6,813 bases of DNA, from contig SKTJ01000160.1 of NCBI GenBank assembly GCA_007122565.1, positions 1 through 6,813 of the forward strand, written 5' to 3'. Below are positions 1 to 4,758 of the stretch, piece after piece. The translations under genes and the position numbers were made by a program. The notes beneath the pieces were generated by a model. It saw nothing but the letters and a program-made list of their open reading frames with translations, did not search any database and was not told the origin of the DNA. Numbering within the stretch: the stretch's first letter is position 1; every line of letters starts with the position of its first letter. Source of the DNA: Syntrophomonadaceae bacterium (GTDB lineage: Bacteria > Bacillota > Dethiobacteria > DTU022 > UBA8154).

Positions 1-240
1 GATATGCGCGTCAATCAATCCGGGAAGCAGATACTGCCCCGCCAGATCGATTATCTCCACTCCCTTGGGATAATCACCGATAGCAGCAATCATACCATTC
101 TTTACCACCACATTACCCCGTACAATCTCCCCATTAAAAACATTTACAATAAGGGCGTTTAGCAGCAGCAGATCCGGTTCTGCCTCACCCCTGGCTGCCG
201 CGATTACCTCTTGTAAAGCAATAATATTTTCCTGATCCAT
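1..240 (-). CDS. ade: Adenine deaminase, N-terminal part (cut by window edge)
   Basis: Adenine deaminases of this amidohydrolase family convert adenine to hypoxanthine and ammonia in the cytoplasm, feeding purine salvage or catabolism. Only the first 80 codons are present. They read as the N-terminal beta-sandwich plus the beginning of the metal-binding barrel: a stretch NALIVNVFNGEIVRGNVVVK (residues 33-52), then IGDYPKG (58-64), and finally LPGLIDAHI at the edge. GLIDAHI is the start of the GxIDxHxH metal-binding strand, and the second His would lie just outside the window. The ATG at 238-240 is preceded by an AGGGGGGTGA ribosome binding site about 8 bases upstream, which supports this start. 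The gene is divergent from the stress-protein gene. The family call rests on this N-terminal signature. A related amidohydrolase such as a dihydroorotase-like protein is less likely, given the NVFNGEI and GDYP elements typical of adenine deaminase. Confidence 0.85.
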   Translation of the reverse strand, partial: MDQENIIALQEVIAAARGEAEPDLLLLNALIVNVFNGEIVRGNVVVKNGMIAAIGDYPKGVEIIDLAGQYLLPGLIDAHI

Positions 241-271
241 TTTTAATTCACCCCCCTGCATATTTACAGTC

Positions 272-301
272 ATTATACACAGAGTATTCCCTTACCTGCA
301 A
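272..301 (-). promoter_or_regulatory. Candidate sigma-A promoter of the adenine deaminase gene
   Basis: On the minus strand a perfect TATAAT (272-277) lies 18 bases after TTGCAG (296-301), which matches the -35 consensus only in its first three bases. Transcription would begin near 265, leaving a leader of about 25 bases that holds little more than the ribosome binding site. There is no room for a purine riboswitch after this promoter. Confidence 0.5.
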
Positions 302-344
302 CTAAATGGAAGAACAGAGTTAGAGAATTAAATTTGGCGATATA

Positions 345-373
345 TTGTAAAGTGAAGCATTTTAAGGTAAAAT
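345..373 (+). promoter_or_regulatory. Candidate sigma-A promoter of the universal stress protein gene
   Basis: TTGTAA (345-350) and TAAAAT (368-373) are separated by exactly 17 bases in an AT-rich spacer, oriented toward the stress-protein gene. The predicted transcript start near 380 gives a leader of about 68 bases. Other AT-rich hexamers downstream (TATATTTAAA around 416-425) could also serve, so the exact promoter is uncertain. Confidence 0.4.
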
Positions 374-447
374 TAAGTATAAAGAAGTTTATCCCGAAAT
401 AGACTGTATTTTTGCTATATTTAAACTATATAAGGGAGTTGAATGGG

Positions 448-840
448 ATGTTTAAAATTTTGGTGTCAGTGGATGGGTCGGAGCATGCCAAAAAGGTTAT
501 TAAAGAAGCCGTTCGTTTTTCGGTTCCCCTGCAGGCGGAAGTAACAGTTTTGACTGTAGAGGACTGGAATGCAGTGGATAGAGCTGTCGGTAGAGGGGCA
601 CAGGAAACATTGGAGAATGCAGAAGCAGCTTTCCGCGCGGCAGGGCTTGAAGTTGATAAGGTCTTGGAAAAGGGGACGAAACGCCCCGCCGATGTAATCT
701 GTGAAATGGCCCACGAAGGAGAATTTGACTTGGTGATTATGGGAAGCAGGGGGCTGCGTAACATCCAGGAAATGTTCCTGGGAGGCGTAAGCCATCGTGT
801 GGCACATCTCATTGATAAGAACATTATGATTATAAAGTAG
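448..840 (+). CDS. Universal stress protein, single UspA domain
   Basis: A 130-residue cytoplasmic protein that is essentially one UspA domain, the usual length for the family. Strand 1 reads FKILVSVDGSEHA (residues 2-14), with Asp9 at the position that contacts adenine in ATP-binding members. The C-terminal nucleotide loop begins VIMGSRG (96-102) and continues to LGGVSHRV (111-118). This fits the G-x2-G-x9-G pattern (Gly99, Gly102, Gly112), but the usual Ser/Thr after the last Gly is Gly113. The protein ends in the expected short strand NIMIIK. I chose the ATG at 448 rather than the in-frame TTG codons at 412 or 439, because AAGGGAG at 432-438 sits 9 bases before it and the family normally starts MFKI or similar. 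USPs are typically made under stress or growth arrest, and their biochemical role is often unclear. The gene stands alone, with yedF convergent. Confidence 0.93.
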   Translation: MFKILVSVDGSEHAKKVIKEAVRFSVPLQAEVTVLTVEDWNAVDRAVGRGAQETLENAEAAFRAAGLEVDKVLEKGTKRPADVICEMAHEGEFDLVIMGSRGLRNIQEMFLGGVSHRVAHLIDKNIMIIK

Positions 841-849
841 GACTTAAAG

Positions 850-884
850 AGCAGCAAGCAGCAGGTAGCGGGTAGAAGTTAGGG
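850..884 (+). repeat. Degenerate 7-base purine-rich tandem repeat
   Basis: Between the stress-protein stop and the hairpin, the sequence reads as heptads: AGCAGCA twice (850-856, 857-863), then GGTAGCG, GGTAGAA and GTTAGGG. The units drift but stay in phase. The tract contains no plausible gene. It resembles, in period and base composition, the heptad tract at 3197-3231. Confidence 0.55.
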
Positions 885-906
885 ATGAGTCAGGAGATAG
901 AAGCCA

Positions 907-948
907 ACATACCTGCGGGCGGCTGCCCACAGCCGCCCGCAGGTATGT
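907..948. repeat. Perfect 19-bp hairpin between convergent genes, REP-like, possible bidirectional terminator
   Basis: Arms 907-925 and 930-948 are perfect reverse complements around a CCCA loop. The stem begins ACATACCTGCGGGC and ends in its complement. The hairpin lies 66 bases after the stress-protein stop and 22 bases after the yedF stop, a good place to end both transcripts. However, no run of T follows the stem on either strand, so it is not a classical intrinsic terminator. Its central 22 bases match a second site at 1740-1761 at 18 positions, which suggests a dispersed repeat family. Confidence 0.75.
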
Positions 949-970
949 CCTGAATACTGACTACTGCTTT

Positions 971-1624
971 TTACACCGTGATGCACTTACCGGATGACAA
1001 CATGGCATCAACGCTGTCATACATGTTGGTGACCTGGCCAACCTGAAGCTTATCCTTGAGTTGATAATAATCCAGACAGGTGCCGCAAGAGAAAATCTCC
1101 ACACCCCGGGCGGCCAGTTCCTTTAATTCATCCAGGACGGGACTTCCTTCCACCGTGAGATTGACCCCACCATTGAAAAATAGCAACCGTTCCGGAGGGG
1201 TGTCACTTTCCTTCAGCGTAAAGATAAGACTTCGCATAAGCAATTTACCCAGCTCTTCGCTCCCCTGACCCAGGGTGGAAGAGGTGATCAGCATTACAGT
1301 CTCTCCAGCCCCTTTAGGATCGCCCTCGCACGCCAAAGACTTCTTTTCCATTTCCCCCGCTACAGCCTTAGGAGACGAAACTGTCTTTTCTTTTTTATTG
1401 ATATGTATATAGTAACCGTCTTCTTTTTTTTCCACCACCGCCTGGCAACCGTTACTACGGGCAAAGCGGGAAACATTTTCCGCCGCCGTCTCGTTATCCA
1501 CCAGAGATATGAGATTAAATTCCGCCGTTTGAACACCGGCCAGCTCATCCATGGCCTTCTTTGTATTTACCACCGGCAGGGGACAGGAAAGCCCCCTATT
1601 GTCAAATATTTTCGGCTTGGACAT
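971..1624 (-). CDS. yedF: YedF: TusA-like sulfurtransferase domain fused to a DsrE-like domain
   Basis: This 217-residue cytoplasmic protein has two parts. Residues 5-80 form a TusA/SirA-like fold with the family motif GLSCPLPVVNTKKAM (11-25). Cys14 in CPLP is the residue that carries a persulfide in TusA relatives. After a charged linker (about 80-107), residues 108-217 form a DsrE-like domain that starts VMLITSSTLGQGSEELG, includes FFNGGVNL (149-156), and has a Cys pair in SCGTCLDYY (Cys180, Cys183) followed by VTNMYD. This arrangement matches the family called selenium metabolism protein YedF, which tends to occur in genomes with selD. A role in sulfur or selenium transfer follows from the family but is not demonstrated here. 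The ATG at 1624 is preferred over an upstream in-frame start at 1663 because AAAGGGGGA lies 8 bases before it and the TATAAT box lies within that extension. No selD or selenoprotein gene is in the window. Confidence 0.9.
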   Translation of the reverse strand: MSKPKIFDNRGLSCPLPVVNTKKAMDELAGVQTAEFNLISLVDNETAAENVSRFARSNGCQAVVEKKEDGYYIHINKKEKTVSSPKAVAGEMEKKSLACEGDPKGAGETVMLITSSTLGQGSEELGKLLMRSLIFTLKESDTPPERLLFFNGGVNLTVEGSPVLDELKELAARGVEIFSCGTCLDYYQLKDKLQVGQVTNMYDSVDAMLSSGKCITV

Positions 1625-1648
1625 AAGCTTCGTCCCCCTTTCTCCATC

Positions 1649-1677
1649 ATTATAGACTGCCAACCGTTAAGAGAGAA
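1649..1677 (-). promoter_or_regulatory. Candidate promoter of yedF
   Basis: A perfect TATAAT on the minus strand (1649-1654) sits just ahead of the ribosome binding site. The hexamer 17 bases upstream is TTCTCT (1672-1677), a poor -35 match at 3 of 6. Predicted initiation near 1642 gives a leader of only about 18 bases. It suggests yedF can be transcribed independently of the MBL and cupin genes, from which it is separated by 164 bases. Confidence 0.4.
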
Positions 1678-1735
1678 ATAGATATTATCAATAATAGCTG
1701 TTCAAGATATAGAATACGACCCGGTCCCAGGCATT

Positions 1736-1765
1736 CATAGGGCAGGTGCCTACAGCCACCCTATG
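1736..1765. repeat. Imperfect hairpin related to the 907-948 repeat
   Basis: CATAGGG (1736-1742) and CCCTATG (1759-1765) pair perfectly; the inner arms pair only in part around a CCTA loop. The core 1740-1761 matches 917-938 at 18 of 22 positions in the same orientation. Three of the four differences break stem pairs, as expected for a decaying copy. It lies downstream of the MBL-fold gene and upstream of yedF, so it could also weaken read-through, but no T-run follows. Confidence 0.6.
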
Positions 1766-1788
1766 ATATAAGCATAGGTATGTGCTCC

Positions 1789-2664
1789 CTAGGCACTAAT
1801 AACAAATTCCGCACCTGTGCTTAGGGGAATAAAGCGCTCTCCCATGGTATTAAAAAGAGCAACCTGTGCATTAAAGCCGGTGCAATGACCGGCCGACACA
1901 AGCTCGGGATTAAAGCCTGCCAGTTCTTCCACCGTTCCCTCGATACGCTCTGTAGCGGCACCGGCCAGATGCAGTCCCCCGAGCACCGCATTGAGATCCT
2001 CTCCGGGGAAGAGTGAGCAGGCATGCTTAATAATATTTATGATACCGGCATGGCTGCACCCGGTAATTACCACCAGGCCCCGTCCCTCAACACAGGCTAC
2101 CAGAGATATATCATCGGGTATACTATCCTCCTGCGTACGCCCTTCATTAATTGTAAATACTTTAAGACCCCCCGCTTCAAAAGGGGTGACACGGGGCACT
2201 TCTCCCGTAGTCGTGAGGCCAGGCATGAGTGACAAAGGATCCCTTGTCAGGAAAGGCCGCCCACCGGCGGAAATAATGGCCTGGGCACTATCCTCCTGCT
2301 TCATACCAATATAGCGCAAGACAGGTGTGGCAAGAAAATGGGTGCGAAAAATATCCGGATGGGCAATTACGGGGACACCTTGTTTTTTTGTTTCCGCCAG
2401 CAATGCAACAACCCCGGAGGTGTGATCATAATGGCAATGGCTGAGTACAATGGCATCGATATCATCGGCATTAACATTTAACTGCTGCATATTAGTGCAG
2501 AGAGCACCATAGTCCTGTCCCACGTCCATGATCACCTGCATAATGGTCTGCTCTCTTCTCGCTTCGAGCAGAAATGAAAGCCCGTGCTGCCCCAGCAGGG
2601 AACCACCGAACGGGACCGTATTTTCCGCCAGCACCAGGATGCGTAGGGAATCCAGCTTTTCCAT
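1789..2664 (-). CDS. Metallo-beta-lactamase-fold hydrolase, COG1237 type
   Basis: This 291-residue soluble protein has the metal-binding signature of the MBL fold. HCHYDH (residues 76-81) supplies His76, His78, Asp80 and His81. TGCSHAGI (201-208) supplies His205, and GGLHL (229-233) together with AGHCTG (259-264) supplies the last ligands. The run EDSIPDDISL (179-188) before the CSH motif, and the GGLHL element, are typical of COG1237. That group includes the archaeal proteins annotated as ribofuranosylaminobenzene 5'-phosphate synthase-related enzymes; the bacterial members have no firm substrate. I therefore call only a metal-dependent hydrolase. The ATG at 2664 has AGAGGAG about 5 bases upstream, and that site overlaps the stop of the cupin gene. 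The 12-base gap suggests translational coupling and a shared transcript. The gene has its full expected length and no internal defects. Confidence 0.88.
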   Translation of the reverse strand: MEKLDSLRILVLAENTVPFGGSLLGQHGLSFLLEARREQTIMQVIMDVGQDYGALCTNMQQLNVNADDIDAIVLSHCHYDHTSGVVALLAETKKQGVPVIAHPDIFRTHFLATPVLRYIGMKQEDSAQAIISAGGRPFLTRDPLSLMPGLTTTGEVPRVTPFEAGGLKVFTINEGRTQEDSIPDDISLVACVEGRGLVVITGCSHAGIINIIKHACSLFPGEDLNAVLGGLHLAGAATERIEGTVEELAGFNPELVSAGHCTGFNAQVALFNTMGERFIPLSTGAEFVISA

Positions 2665-2676
2665 TTTAACTCCTCT

Positions 2677-3000
2677 CTAACCGCCGTAATAGACCGCAAG
2701 CCAGATACAGGGCGGCTTTTTAGAGGTCCGAATTACGCGGTGTCTTTTATGTGCAGGAATAAAAACCCAATCCCCTTTTTTAAGCGGCATGACGGTACCA
2801 TCTTCCCAAGCCAGTCCAGCCTGACCCTGCAGAAGCATTACCCACTCGTTTTGGGACTGATCGTACCAGAACCCGGGAGGGGAAGCCTGCCCGGTGGAGA
2901 CAATGCGTTCGATGCGAACCTTTTGTTCCGTATCCTGCAGTAAAACATCCAGGTGTTCTTCATTTTGCGCCAGTTCTGCCTGCAATTCAAAAACATTCAC
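2677..3000 (-). CDS. Small single-domain cupin protein
   Basis: A 107-residue single beta-barrel cupin, probably cytoplasmic. Motif 1 is the segment GFWYDQSQNEWVMLLQG (43-59), which keeps the E-x6-G spacing (Glu52, Gly59) but has no HxH pair. Motif 2 is GDWVFIPAHKRHRV (76-89), keeping Gly76, Pro82 and His87. Thus only two of the four usual metal ligands are in place. The IVSTGQASPPGFWYDQ segment is distinctive of a widespread subfamily of small cupins with no assigned reaction. The start is not ATG. I chose GTG at 2998-3000, because GGAGG (3009-3013) is 8 bases upstream and the resulting MNVFELQ start suits the subfamily. TTG at 3001-3003, 5 bases from that site, is the alternative. It is the first gene of a likely pair with the MBL-fold gene, so its barrel may act on or sense a related small molecule; that link is inference. 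Confidence 0.85.
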   Translation of the reverse strand: MNVFELQAELAQNEEHLDVLLQDTEQKVRIERIVSTGQASPPGFWYDQSQNEWVMLLQGQAGLAWEDGTVMPLKKGDWVFIPAHKRHRVIRTSKKPPCIWLAVYYGG

Positions 3001-3008
3001 CAACCCTA

Positions 3009-3013
3009 CCTCC
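3009..3013 (-). promoter_or_regulatory. Ribosome binding site that decides the cupin start
   Basis: GGAGG on the minus strand is 8 bases from GTG (2998-3000) and 5 bases from TTG (3001-3003). There is no ATG in frame nearby, so the start must be a non-ATG codon. The spacing favours GTG. Confidence 0.6.
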
Positions 3014-3134
3014 GATCCTGAAATGCGAAATGACAATTGGGTAGTTAGACCCCCATGCCAACACCTGCAGTGCCGGCACCATCAGACAATGAAAATGGCT
3101 GTAATGTTCGGCTTTTCCCGGTTTTATCTTTTCC

Positions 3135-3158
3135 TTTCCAACTTTCCAACTGTCCAAC
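3135..3158 (-). repeat. Three 8-base direct repeats
   Basis: On the plus strand TTTCCAAC, TTTCCAAC and TGTCCAAC follow one another at 3135-3142, 3143-3150 and 3151-3158. Read on the minus strand these are GTTGGACA and GTTGGAAA units. The tract lies in the spacer between the LiaF-like gene and the cupin gene. It has no hairpin potential and looks like low-complexity spacer rather than a coding region. Confidence 0.7.
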
Positions 3159-3196
3159 TTGTTTGCACTATAATCAGGAGAAGGGGTTCCTCGCCT

Positions 3197-3231
3197 CTCT
3201 TGCATCTTTTATCCTGCTTCTTGTTTCTTGT
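3197..3231 (-). repeat. Degenerate 7-base purine-rich repeat downstream of the LiaF-like gene
   Basis: On the minus strand the sequence reads as heptads: ACAAGAA twice (3225-3231, 3218-3224), then GCAGGAT, AAAAGAT and GCAAGAG. It starts three bases after the stop codon of the LiaF-like gene. It shares period and purine bias with the tract at 850-884. The rest of the 3001-3234 spacer shows no clear terminator and no strong promoter. Confidence 0.5.
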
Positions 3232-3234
3232 AAC

Positions 3235-4131
3235 CTAGCGCTGTACCGGAAGCACTTCCACGGTGAAATTACCCACGGCTACATCTATATCCAGTTTAAC
3301 ACGGGACATGGCCCTGTCATAAAGGGGAGAACGGTAGCGTCCATTTACCTGGGGCCAACCCAGATCCCGCAGGTTCGTATTAGCCAGCACTCCGTTCATC
3401 CTGATGTCGAGACCCGTATCCTCCGGCACGAGGATTTTCATGTTGGCAGCTCCTGCTTCCACGCGCATCTGCACATCTGCACCATTATCACCGAGCCTTA
3501 CGGTTATATTACCGGCCCCCACTTTTATATTAAGATTGTCCAGGGGTAGGCCACTTAGGTCCAATTCCCCATCCACCGCTCCGCTTTCCACATCCAAGTC
3601 CCATGCTAAAGAGGGTGAAAGGTGTATATTCCAGACATTTATGATGTTACGGCCCGGCAGGGAAACACGCCTTTCCCGAAGGCTCAGAGCCAGCCTTTGA
3701 TGTTCAACATTATAAGAAGGGATCGTTTCTGAAGGGCCACGGAAGCTGCCGTCAAACCAGTGATCTGTCTGCCCGTCGACGAAGAGTCTCCCCCCACCAA
3801 AATGTAAGGAGAGCCGCCCTGTTTCAAGACCAGGGTAGCGCCCCTGTTCCACGCGCAAGTCCGTTTGCACGCCGGCCTGCGGGCCGGGGCCGGGAATTAC
3901 AAAAGCCAGCACCAATACACCCGCTGTAAGCACTACCACCAGAATAACAGCAATAAAGCGGGGAATGATGCCGCCCCAAAACAGACTAAGCCCCACAATA
4001 ATGAGAATGAGGGGCCAAAAACGAAAAAGCTGCCGCACAAACTCCGGGGATACATAACCCAAATTGGAGAGGAAGATAACCATACCGGCCAAAATAAAAG
4101 ACAGTGCCAGCAGCAGCGTTCCCGCCCTCAT
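3235..4131 (-). CDS. LiaF-like membrane protein with toast-rack domain
   Basis: A 298-residue membrane protein. Residues 4-22, 37-55 and 58-80 are hydrophobic and probably cross the membrane. The second contains FRFWPLILIIVGLSLFWGG (36-54), the signature of the LiaI/LiaF transmembrane domain. After a GPGPQ hinge the rest (about 88-298) is a repetitive beta-rich region with short strands such as GRLSLHFGGGRLFVDG (105-120), NLNIKVGAGNITVRLG (199-214) and DVQMRVEAGAANMKI (219-233), then DIDVAVGNFTVEV at the end. This is the toast-rack/DUF4097-like architecture seen in LiaF and related proteins, which inhibit or sense envelope-stress signalling. The start ATG overlaps the PspC stop as ATGA, and AAGGAGG is 7 bases upstream, so translation is coupled. 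No two-component genes lie in the window, so a LiaRS partner is unproven. Beyond the membrane domain, the exact family is uncertain. Confidence 0.85.
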   Translation of the reverse strand: MRAGTLLLALSFILAGMVIFLSNLGYVSPEFVRQLFRFWPLILIIVGLSLFWGGIIPRFIAVILVVVLTAGVLVLAFVIPGPGPQAGVQTDLRVEQGRYPGLETGRLSLHFGGGRLFVDGQTDHWFDGSFRGPSETIPSYNVEHQRLALSLRERRVSLPGRNIINVWNIHLSPSLAWDLDVESGAVDGELDLSGLPLDNLNIKVGAGNITVRLGDNGADVQMRVEAGAANMKILVPEDTGLDIRMNGVLANTNLRDLGWPQVNGRYRSPLYDRAMSRVKLDIDVAVGNFTVEVLPVQR

Positions 4132-4625
4132 CTTACACCCTCCTTACGTTCGCGGACCAGCAAATATATACCCAGGACAACAAGCAAAAGGGGCCAGGTA
4201 AAACGGAAGAGGGGGCCAAATAGCTGATACGCCAGGAAGATGATACCCAGACCCACAAGGACCAGGCCGGCGCTGCGTCTGCTCCGCGCCCCTGCATCAT
4301 TCTCTCCTGTGTGCCATTCTCTCTCCTCAGCACCTTTCCACGCGGTGCCCGGTTCGGCTTCACTGCCAACATCCCCGGGATTATCCTCCACCGAACCTTC
4401 GCTTCCTTGTCCTTTAAAATGTCCGCCCGGCCCCGCAAATACTCTTTGTTCATCAGGAATGATAATCCAGGCAATAATATAAACAGGTATTCCGCTTCCC
4501 CCCAAAAAAATGGCGAGGACCCACAAAAGACGCACCAGCACAACATCCACACGAAAATACTCAGCCAGTCCGCCGGCTACGCCGCCTATGACCCGGTTTT
4601 TCTGCGACCGGTAGAGTCGCTCCAT
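4128..4625 (-). CDS. PspC-domain protein with an added C-terminal LiaI-like membrane hairpin
   Basis: A 165-residue protein in three parts. Residues 2-58 are a full PspC domain: RLYRSQKNRVIGGVAGGLAE (3-22) and FRVDVVLVRLLWVL (24-37), then a membrane segment ending AWIIIPDE (52-59). Residues 60-117 form a hydrophilic, Gly/Glu-rich linker that looks disordered. Residues 118-157 form a second hydrophobic unit with LFRFTWPLLLVVLGIYLL (139-156), closely resembling the LFRFWPLILIIVGL of the next protein. PspC domains are linked to envelope-stress responses and membrane integrity, often with LiaF-like or toast-rack partners, as here. The ATG at 4625 has AAGGAGGG about 7 bases upstream. It is the first gene of a two-gene operon with its own promoter. 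Confidence 0.9.
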   Translation of the reverse strand: MERLYRSQKNRVIGGVAGGLAEYFRVDVVLVRLLWVLAIFLGGSGIPVYIIAWIIIPDEQRVFAGPGGHFKGQGSEGSVEDNPGDVGSEAEPGTAWKGAEEREWHTGENDAGARSRRSAGLVLVGLGIIFLAYQLFGPLFRFTWPLLLVVLGIYLLVRERKEGVR

Positions 4626-4641
4626 CTATATCCCTCCTTGT

Positions 4642-4688
4642 TAAGATATATCAGGTAACAGGGCAAATGATCCTGTTATCTTATCTTA
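4642..4688 (-). promoter_or_regulatory. Structured leader of the PspC operon, two-step stem-loop
   Basis: On the minus strand the leader can fold into an interrupted stem. The inner arms TAACAGG (4672-4678) and CCTGTTA (4656-4662) pair perfectly around a 9-base loop. The outer arms TAAGATA (4682-4688) and TATCTTA (4642-4648) pair perfectly outside them, with unpaired stretches of 3 and 7 bases between. The outer 3' arm ends one base before the AAGGAGG ribosome binding site at 4634-4640. The hairpin could modulate initiation or be a protein-binding dyad. Confidence 0.45.
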
Positions 4689-4692
4689 GTTA

Positions 4693-4721
4693 ATTATACC
4701 ACCCAATCCATATAATGTTAC
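4693..4721 (-). promoter_or_regulatory. Candidate sigma-A promoter of the PspC operon
   Basis: On the minus strand TATAAT (4693-4698) is preceded, after 17 bases, by GTAACA (4716-4721), which matches the -35 consensus at 4 of 6 positions. Initiation near 4686 gives a leader of about 60 bases that begins in the stem-loop described separately. Just upstream lie two tandem heptads, TTTGACC and TTTGACT on the plus strand (4731-4744), a possible activator site. Confidence 0.55.
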
Positions 4722-4758
4722 ATAGACATTTTTGACCTTTGACTATGTTTTTGCTGGT

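Noticed and set aside
241..271. A purine riboswitch ahead of adenine deaminase
   Set aside because: The predicted leader is only about 25 bases, and no purine aptamer-like stem arrangement is visible.
426..857. Long minus-strand frames opposite the universal stress protein
   Set aside because: They are antisense shadows of a clearly coding UspA gene, with no ribosome binding site and no family features.
907..948. Calling the hairpin a standard rho-independent terminator
   Set aside because: No U-tract follows the stem in either direction. I list it as a repeat with possible terminator activity instead.
971..1624. A selenocysteine codon or SECIS element in or near yedF
   Set aside because: The frame has no internal TGA, ends in TAA, and all the expected catalytic positions are encoded as Cys.
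3070..3079. Ten-base palindrome GTGCCGGCAC upstream of the cupin
   Set aside because: It is short, not placed next to a convincing promoter, and such a palindrome is easily expected by chance.
2987..3205. A 72-codon minus-strand open frame in the spacer upstream of the cupin, with a weak AGGA before its ATG
   Set aside because: Most of it is translated low-complexity repeat (the octamers give SWKVGK-like peptides). It overlaps the cupin start out of frame and has no recognisable domain.
3055..3549. A 164-codon plus-strand frame opposite the 3' end of the LiaF-like gene
   Set aside because: Over half lies antisense to a well-supported gene, the rest is repeat-rich spacer, and no domain is visible.
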